DNA from: Prorocentrum cordatum
Taxonomy: Eukaryota > Sar > Dinophyceae > Prorocentrales > Prorocentraceae
DNA length: 64,000 nucleotides
Direction: 5' to 3'
Assembly (NCBI GenBank): GCA_963575745.1
Contig: CAUYUJ010001328.1
Coordinates: forward strand, 32,296-96,295
Positions 58,745-64,000 of the stretch are shown in pieces. The notes beneath the pieces were generated by a model. The model was not told where the DNA came from. It worked only from the letters and a program-made list of their open reading frames with translations, and ran no database searches. A program made the position numbers and the translations under genes. Numbering within the stretch: position 1 is the stretch's first letter; every line of letters starts with the position of its first letter.

Positions 58745-59215
58745 CGAAGTAGCAGTCCCCGTAACAGTCCTCCTAGGAGTCCTCATATGAGTCCTACTAG
58801 TCCTACTAGGAATCCTCATAGGAATCCTAGTAGTCCTACTAAGAATCCTCGTAGGAGTCCTACTAGTCCTACTAGGAATCCTCGTAGGAGTCCTACTAGT
58901 CCTACTAGGAATCCTCATAGCAGTCCTACTAGTCCTACTAGAAATCCTCGTAGGAGTCCTACTCGTCCCACTAGGAATCCTCATGGGAATCATAGTAGTC
59001 CTACTAAAAATCCTCGTAGGATTCCTACTAGTCCTACTAAGAATCCTCATAGGAGTCCTAGTAGTCCTACTAAGAATCCTCGTAGAAGTCCTAGTAGTCC
59101 TACTAAGAATCCTCGTAGGAGTCCTAGTAGTCCTACTAAGAATCCTCGTAGGAGTCCTAGTAGTCCTACTAGGAATCCTCGTAGGAGTCCTAGTAGTCCT
59201 ACTAAAAAAAAAATA
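58745..59215. repeat. 33-bp tandem repeat encoding an Arg/Ser/Pro undecapeptide, array 1
   Basis: Units contain AGTCCTACTAGGAATCCTCG and TAGGAGTCCTAGT. The plus frame starting at 58787 reads SPSSPT(R/K)NPRR repeatedly (about 13 units); the minus frame reads RTTRTPTRILS. The unit is 33 bp, so any frame repeats every 11 residues. It ends in A-rich sequence. No splice or start signal identifies a real gene. Confidence 0.85.
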
Positions 59216-59405
59216 AAAAAAAAATCCTCGTTGAGTCCTAGTAGTCAACTGTAGACCAAATGTAGACAAGCAAAAATACTCGCTGCCTTGAACTGCCCAC
59301 TCTCTGCTTACGATGTGCACAAAAAACAAAAAAACTACGTTTAAAACACCCCTCCTTGCGAGTCAAAAAAAAAAAACACTTAACTCCCTCAGAACCCTCG
59401 TGTTG
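59216..59405. other. A-rich spacer, no gene seen
   Basis: Poly-A runs at 59205-59224 and 59367-59378 enclose GTAGACCAAATGTAGACAAG. Nothing coding is apparent. Confidence 0.5.
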
Positions 59406-59735
59406 TAGAGTCCTACTAGTCCTACTACAGGAATCCCGTATTGATTCGTAGGAGTCCCAGTAGTGCTACTAGGAATCCTCGTAGGAGTCCTAGTAGTCCT
59501 ACTAGGAATCCTCGTAGGAGTCGTAGGAGTCCTAGTAATCCTACTAGGAATCCTCGTAGGAGTCCTACTAGTCCTACTAGGAATCCTCGTAGGAGTCCTA
59601 GTAGTCCCACTAAGAGTCCTCGTAGGAGTCCTAGTAGTCCTACGAAGAATTTTCGTAGGACTCCCAGTAGTCCAACTAGGAATCCTCGTAGGAATATTTG
59701 TAGGACTCCTCGTAGGAGTCCTACCAAGAGGCCTC
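59406..59735. repeat. 33-bp tandem repeat, array 2
   Basis: Same unit as 58745-59215 with more variants (TAGGAGTCGTAGGAGTCC duplication at 59512-59530). The plus frame from 59441 again reads SPSSPTRNPRR. Confidence 0.85.
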
Positions 59736-59779
59736 CGGTCCTCGTCATCAATCCTCGCCTCGTCCTCGAGGAGGCCCCA

Positions 59780-60175
59780 GACCTCCTCAGAGAGGCCCCT
59801 AGGCGCTCCAGGTGGCCCAAGACGCGCTCCAGGAGGCCCAAAACGCTCGCCAGGAAGCCCAAGACGCTCTCCAGGAGGCCCCAGAAGCTCCCCAGGAGGC
59901 CTCAGAGGCGCTCCAGGAGGCGCCAGAGGCGTTCCAGGAAGCCCAAAACGCTCTCCAGGAGGCCCCAGAGTCGCTCCAGGAGGCCCAAGACGCGCTACAG
60001 GAGGCCACAGAGGCGCTCCAGGAGGCCCAAGACGCGCTCAAGGAGGCCCAAGACGCTCTCCATGAAGCCCGAGACACTCGCCAGGAGGTCCCACAGGCTC
60101 CCCAGGAGGCCCTAGAGGCGCTCAAGGAGGCGGTAGAGGCCCTCCAGGAAGCCCAAAACGCTCTCGGGTCATTGC
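59780..60175 (+). CDS. Heptad-repeat open segment (21-bp units), coding status uncertain
   Basis: About 17 units of 21 bp (GACGCGCTCCAGGAGGCCCA type) translate in the plus frame beginning 59812 as AQDALQE, AQNARQE, AQDALQE, APEAPQE, ASEALQE and so on. Ala and Leu at fixed heptad positions and Gln-Glu at the end fit an amphipathic coiled coil or a LEA-like helix. The frame runs on into (CAA)n and module A, so no genuine C-terminus is visible, and no start or splice site is evident. It may be a degenerate minisatellite that happens to spell heptads. Confidence 0.35.
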
Positions 60176-60239
60176 AAGGGTCGCAAATTTGCCTGTTCTG
60201 GGGGGGAGGTCGGCCGGAGCGGCCAATGAAGTGTTTTTC

Positions 60240-60439
60240 GTCAACAACAACAACACAACAACCACACAACCACAACACAACAACCACAACAACAACAACA
60301 ACAACGACCAACAACCACAACAACAACAACCACAACAACAACAACAACACAACAACCACCCAACACCACACCAACACCAACACCAACACCAACACCAACA
60401 CCAAACCACACAGACAACAACAACAACAACAACGACAAC
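60240..60439. repeat. (CAA)n/(CCACAA)n block
   Basis: CAACAACAA with ACCACAA and CACCAACAC variants forms the left boundary of module A copy 3. Confidence 0.9.
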
Positions 60440-61042
60440 AATTACTAGCACGTGGGGACACTCCGTTCTCACCAGTGCCAGGGTTTTTCATAGGAGGCGG
60501 GCAATACCCCCACTTTGTGGGGGGGCCGGTTCAAGCTCTACCAAATTTCCAAACGACTCTTCGCCACCACCCACACCCAGCTTCCCGCCCTATGACGTTC
60601 GGACACTTCACTTCGTGCATGCGGACGACCGTGGCTACTATTCAGGGCCCCGCGGCCGACGACGACGGCGTGCGCGCGCGAAGAAAAAACGAATGTGTCC
60701 CGCATGGTATTATTTGACAGGGATGATGGCCCTGGCAGGTGCGCACCCGTTGTTGCAGAAGTTCGAAAAAGTTGCTCGCAAAAGCCCGTTTGACAGAAAT
60801 GTTTAATAAGTGTTGGATGTCCTACGAATCCGCAAGAGCGCGCGGGATGAAATTTTGACATATTTTTTTTTGAAAAACCATTGGTTTTTTTTTTTTTTTA
60901 TGTTAACTCGCTACGAAAACTAAGGTTTTGGAAGGATTTCGTCTTGCGCGCGCAAAAAACAAAAATAAAAAAAAAAAAAAAAAAAAGAAAAAAAACAAAA
61001 AAAAAAGAAAAAAAAGAAAAAAAAAAAAAATTTGAAAAAAAG

Positions 61043-61087
<45 letters not shown>

Positions 61088-61127
61088 AAAACAAAAAGAA
61101 AAAAAAAATAAAAAAAAAAAAAAAAAA

Positions 61128-61162
<35 letters not shown>

Positions 61163-61434
61163 AAGAAAAAAAAAAAACAAAAGGAATGTCCACTTTACCT
61201 TATTTTTTGCAAGGGATTCTTGAAGTTTGGTTATGTTAGAACAAGAAATGTCAACTTTAGCTTATTTCTTGCAAGGGAAAACCGATCGTAACAACACAAC
61301 CGGATCCGGACTCCCCCGTTTTGCCTGAGACTTCCTCACGAAAATGATGAAAATGAGGCTGCGGCCTAGGCGCGGCGGGGGGGTCGTGCACCAGGGGTCC
61401 CAACAATAATTATTCTTAAGAAGAAATAATGTTC
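60440..61434. repeat. Module A, copy 3, with A-rich insertion
   Basis: Same limits as the other copies (ATTACTAGCACGTGGGG to AATAATGTT). It carries an extra stretch of about 225 bp of nearly pure A (60955-61181) placed between GTCTTGCGCGCGC and GAATGTCCACTTTACC. The flanks rejoin the ancestral sequence precisely. Confidence 0.9.
60955..61181. repeat. 225-bp poly-A-like insertion
   Basis: A runs with isolated C, G, T. It is absent from the two other copies of module A at the same site. It could be a slippage expansion, a retro-insertion tail or an assembly artefact. Confidence 0.9.
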
Positions 61435-61436
61435 AA

Positions 61437-61478
<42 letters not shown>

Positions 61479-61506
61479 CAACAACAACAACAACAACACC
61501 AACAGC

Positions 61507-61541
<35 letters not shown>

Positions 61542-61543
61542 CT

Positions 61544-61603
<60 letters not shown>

Positions 61604-61615
61604 GCAGCGCTCCCG
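61435..61615. repeat. (CAG)n then (CAA)n
   Basis: CAG at 61439-61470 and CAA from 61471, the right boundary of module A copy 3. Confidence 0.95.
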
Positions 61616-61619
61616 TTCA

Positions 61620-62480
61620 AAACGTCCTCCTTTTTTCCTCAAGGCTGGTGTTCTTGCTCGCCGCCGAAAGCCGCCGTCCAAACAAAACCAGCGTTCCCGC
61701 TGGAGACTTCCTCCCGTTTTATCTTGGACTGGCACGCTAATCTTTCTCTCATCGGCGCCGCCCCCACCAAAAACAACGTTCCCGTTCGAGGCTTCCTCCT
61801 TCTTTTACCCAAGGCGGTGCTCCTCCTCGCCGCCGAAAGCCGCCGCCCCGACAAAACCAGCGTTCCCGCCCGAGACTTCCTTCCGAATAACGCTTGACTG
61901 GCGCCCAGCTCTGTTTTGAATTGGCGCCGTTCCCAACAAGAACAACGCTCCCGCTCGATGTTTCCTCCCATTTTCCTGAAGACGGTGCTGTTCCCCGCCG
62001 CCGACAACCCCCGTCCCGACAAAACCACGGTTCCCGCTCGATGTTTCCTCCCTTCTTACTCAAGGCGGTGTTCCTCCTCGCCGCCGAAAACGGCCGACCC
62101 GACAAAACCAGCGCTCCCGCCCGAGACTTCCGTTTTACGCTGGACTGGCGCCCTACTCTCTTTTGAATTGGCGCCGCTCCCAGCAAGAACAACGCTCCCG
62201 TTCGAGATGTCATTTGTTTTCCTTCGGGACGATGCTGTTCCTCGCCGCCGACAGCCCCCGTCCCGACAAAACCACGGCTCCCGCTCGATGCTGCCCCCTT
62301 TCTTACTCAAGGCGGTGTTCCTCCTCGCCGCCGAAAGCCGCCGTCCCAACAAAACCAACATTCCCGCTCGAGACTCCGTTTTGTTTTACGCTGGACTAGC
62401 GCCCTACTCTCGTCAGCACTGGCGCCGCTCCTAGCAACAACAGCAGCCCTGCTCGAGACTTCTTCCCTTTCTATTCAGGG
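61620..62480. repeat. Degenerate tandem array with CGCCGCCGA and TTCCCGCTCGAGACTTCC
   Basis: About eight units, each 95-125 bp, contain TCCTCGCCGCCGAAAGCCGC, GACAAAACCAnCGnTCCCGC and GAGACTTCCTCCC. The minus frame reads a recurring ERERWFCRGGGFRRRG-like peptide in several units, but units vary in length and phase. The sub-motif GAGACTTCCTC links it to module D and to 62960-63470. Confidence 0.8.
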
Positions 62481-62784
62481 CTGGGTCCTTGCCTCATCGC
62501 CGACAGCCCCCATCCCCACCAAGGCAATCCTGTCGTTCGATATTTCCTTGTGTTTTACCCTTCGCTGGGGTTCCATTGGCCGCCTCGCATCGGCGCAGCA
62601 AGGCGCGGGCATGTGTTTTCGAGGCGAGATATGTTGAATTTCGTCGGAGGTGTTTGCAAGACCTGATTGGGCGGGAGATTCGGGAATGAGAATAACGGAC
62701 CACGCTATAAAACAAGACTCCCCCATGACATGCATGGTTATCATGATGGTCGCATGCTTCGGGTGGGAGCATCGCGCATGAGGG

Positions 62785-63470
62785 TCACATGATTGTTGTT
62801 GTTATTGAATTCTCACTTCTGAAAAATAATTATTGTTGATCCCCCCCTCACCGGCGCATGCTGATTTCTCACAATCAAAATATGCCCCTTGACGCTCGCA
62901 GCCTGTTCTTGGACAGGGAAAGCCATGGTGTTCAAACTGTGCCCCTGGCCCCCATGGACTACAACAACAACGGCTCCCGCCTCAGACTTCCTCCAAATTT
63001 ACTCAAGAACCCCGCCCCCCTCCCGTCTGAGATTTCCTCCCAAATTACTCAGGAACGGCGCTCCCGCTTGAGACTTCCTCACAATTTAATCTGGGCCAAA
63101 CTGCGTTGTTGCTCCCGCGGACTGCTCCCGCCTAAGACTTCCTCCAACTTTACTCGGGACCCCCGCTCCCGCCTGAGACTTCCTCCCAATTTACTCAGGA
63201 TCGGCGCTTCCGCCTGTGACTTCCTCGCAATTTAGACCCCCCCCTCTCGTCTCAGGCTCCCTTTCAATTTACTCGAAAACGGCGCTCCCGCTCAAGACTT
63301 CCTCGCGTTGTAGTCTAGACCCCCGCTCCCGCCAGACATCCCCTTTGCAGGAATTGCGTTCTCGCCCATGATTTTTTCGCTGTATATTCAGAAACCGCGC
63401 TATCTACACTCAGGCATCACGCTCGCGCCAAGGGCGCCGTCACACTTGACTTAGGAATCGCGCTCTCGCC
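62785..63470. repeat. Module D family, partial copy 3 (part B plus GACTTCCTC array)
   Basis: GTTGTTGTTATTGAATTCTC, GATCCCCCCCTCACCGGCGC and TGTGCCCCTGGCCCCCATGG match part B of 57062-57235. About ten units of CGCTCCCGCCTGAGACTTCC type with spacing of 40-50 bp follow. Confidence 0.8.
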
Positions 63471-63674
63471 CTAATCAGACATCCCCCTTGAATGTCCTAC
63501 CCGCCCGACCCGCCCGTCAGAGGATCGCCCGCCCGTCGTGGGCTGCCGCGCGTGACTTCCTTGAGGAATGGCGCTTTCGCCTAGGATTTCTTCGAACATT
63601 CGCACTTTTACCTTCCTGTTCCTCCCTCCTCCCGGGCCGCCTCCCCCCCTCCTTCCGATTCCCTCTCCCTCGCA

Positions 63675-63860
63675 TTTCAGCTGATGTTGAACTTTCATTC
63701 CCGAAGAATGAATTTTGTCGGTACCCCCAACTGGTGCTGATTGTTTTTTCTCCGTCAAAATGCGCCCCTCGACGCTCGTACCCTGTTTATTTGCCAGGGA
63801 AAACCATCTGGGCCAAACTGTGCCCCTGGGCCCCTGGCTACAACAACAACGGCTCCTATG
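63675..63860. repeat. Module D family, part B copy 4
   Basis: GTTGAACTTTCATTCCCGAA, GGTACCCCCAACTGGTGCTG and TGTGCCCCTGGGCCCCTGGC followed by TACAACAACAACGGCTCC. It shows that part B with its CAA end is an independent dispersed unit. The remaining bases to the window end show no gene. Confidence 0.75.
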
Positions 63861-64000
63861 GCGCGACCCATGGCGAAGCCTTTGTTAACCTGTGTTGGAA
63901 TGGCTGGCGCAAGCCATGGCGCAAGCTGAATCGCAACTCACGGCACAAATCATCGTCGTCTCTCCCTCTTGCCCCTCTAATCCCTCCCTTCCTCCGATCC

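Noticed and set aside
59441-60115. One continuous 224-codon basic protein spanning the 33-bp and 21-bp repeats
   Set aside because: The frame merely stays open across two unrelated stop-free repeats. In the 21-bp part the heptad reading is in another frame, so a single protein is not supported.
60898-61193. Poly-Lys / poly-Phe open frames
   Set aside because: Translation of the A-rich insertion in module A copy 3.

Overview
This window looks like nuclear genomic DNA of a dinoflagellate. The case rests on several features seen together. The DNA is GC-rich and extremely rich in simple repeats. Short exon-like open stretches are bounded by AG|G acceptors and mostly AG|GC (sometimes AG|GT or AG|GA) donors, the non-canonical intron style known from dinoflagellates. 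Lys-Arg-Pro-Ala-Ala-Ala stretches occur, as is common in dinoflagellate nuclear proteins. There are decayed LINE-type retroelements with endonuclease, reverse transcriptase (RT) and RNase H domains. Polypyrimidine-AG sites just ahead of start codons look like spliced-leader trans-splice acceptors. The genus is not identified. No rRNA or tRNA gene, CRISPR array or bacterial-type operon was seen. A 100-base run of N at 28901-29000 is an assembly gap.

Layout. 0.4-13.7 kb: a chain of about twenty small candidate exons on the minus strand, separated by introns filled with (TCC)n, (ATC)n, (TC)n, (TGTA)n and ACATGAAAAA repeats. Most exons between 13.7 and 6.7 kb join in consistent reading phase, so I read them as one unknown, probably nuclear, protein; the exons below 6 kb may be a second gene. 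14-21.5 kb: three minus-strand coding blocks of unknown function. The largest (16.99-19.55 kb) carries two in-frame stops and resembles a dinoflagellate multigene family, possibly transposase-derived. 22.4-24.9 kb: a minus-strand RT element. 25.4-28.9 kb: GC-rich sequence with the first exon of an Hsp70/BiP-like gene. 29-30.8 kb: a duplicated repeat unit ending in a 470-bp (CTC)n tract.

32.3-39.6 kb: a nearly complete bicistronic LINE on the plus strand. ORF1 has a RanBP2-like zinc finger and a coiled coil; ORF2 has endonuclease, RT, RNase H and a Cys-rich tail. ORF2 is broken by three frame changes, each at a homopolymer, and one stop. Pieces of the same family recur at 52.5-55 kb, including a 5'-to-3' deletion derivative. 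39.7-44.2 kb: a foldback element, two large (TCC)n tracts with shared flanks, and a 153-bp tandem array. 44.3-46.4 kb: a third, degenerate RT element (minus) abutting a 101-bp satellite.

47.4-63.9 kb: a patchwork of dispersed modules of 0.1-1 kb whose boundaries fall in (CAA)n/(GTT)n tracts, mixed with minisatellites: a 32-bp unit with BamHI-site palindromes, a 64-bp unit, a 33-bp unit encoding an 11-residue repeat, and a 21-bp unit encoding heptads. The least familiar signals are this CAA-bounded mosaic and the gene whose introns are built from microsatellites and foldback repeats. Most very long open frames in the window are by-products of stop-free simple repeats and are not annotated as genes.
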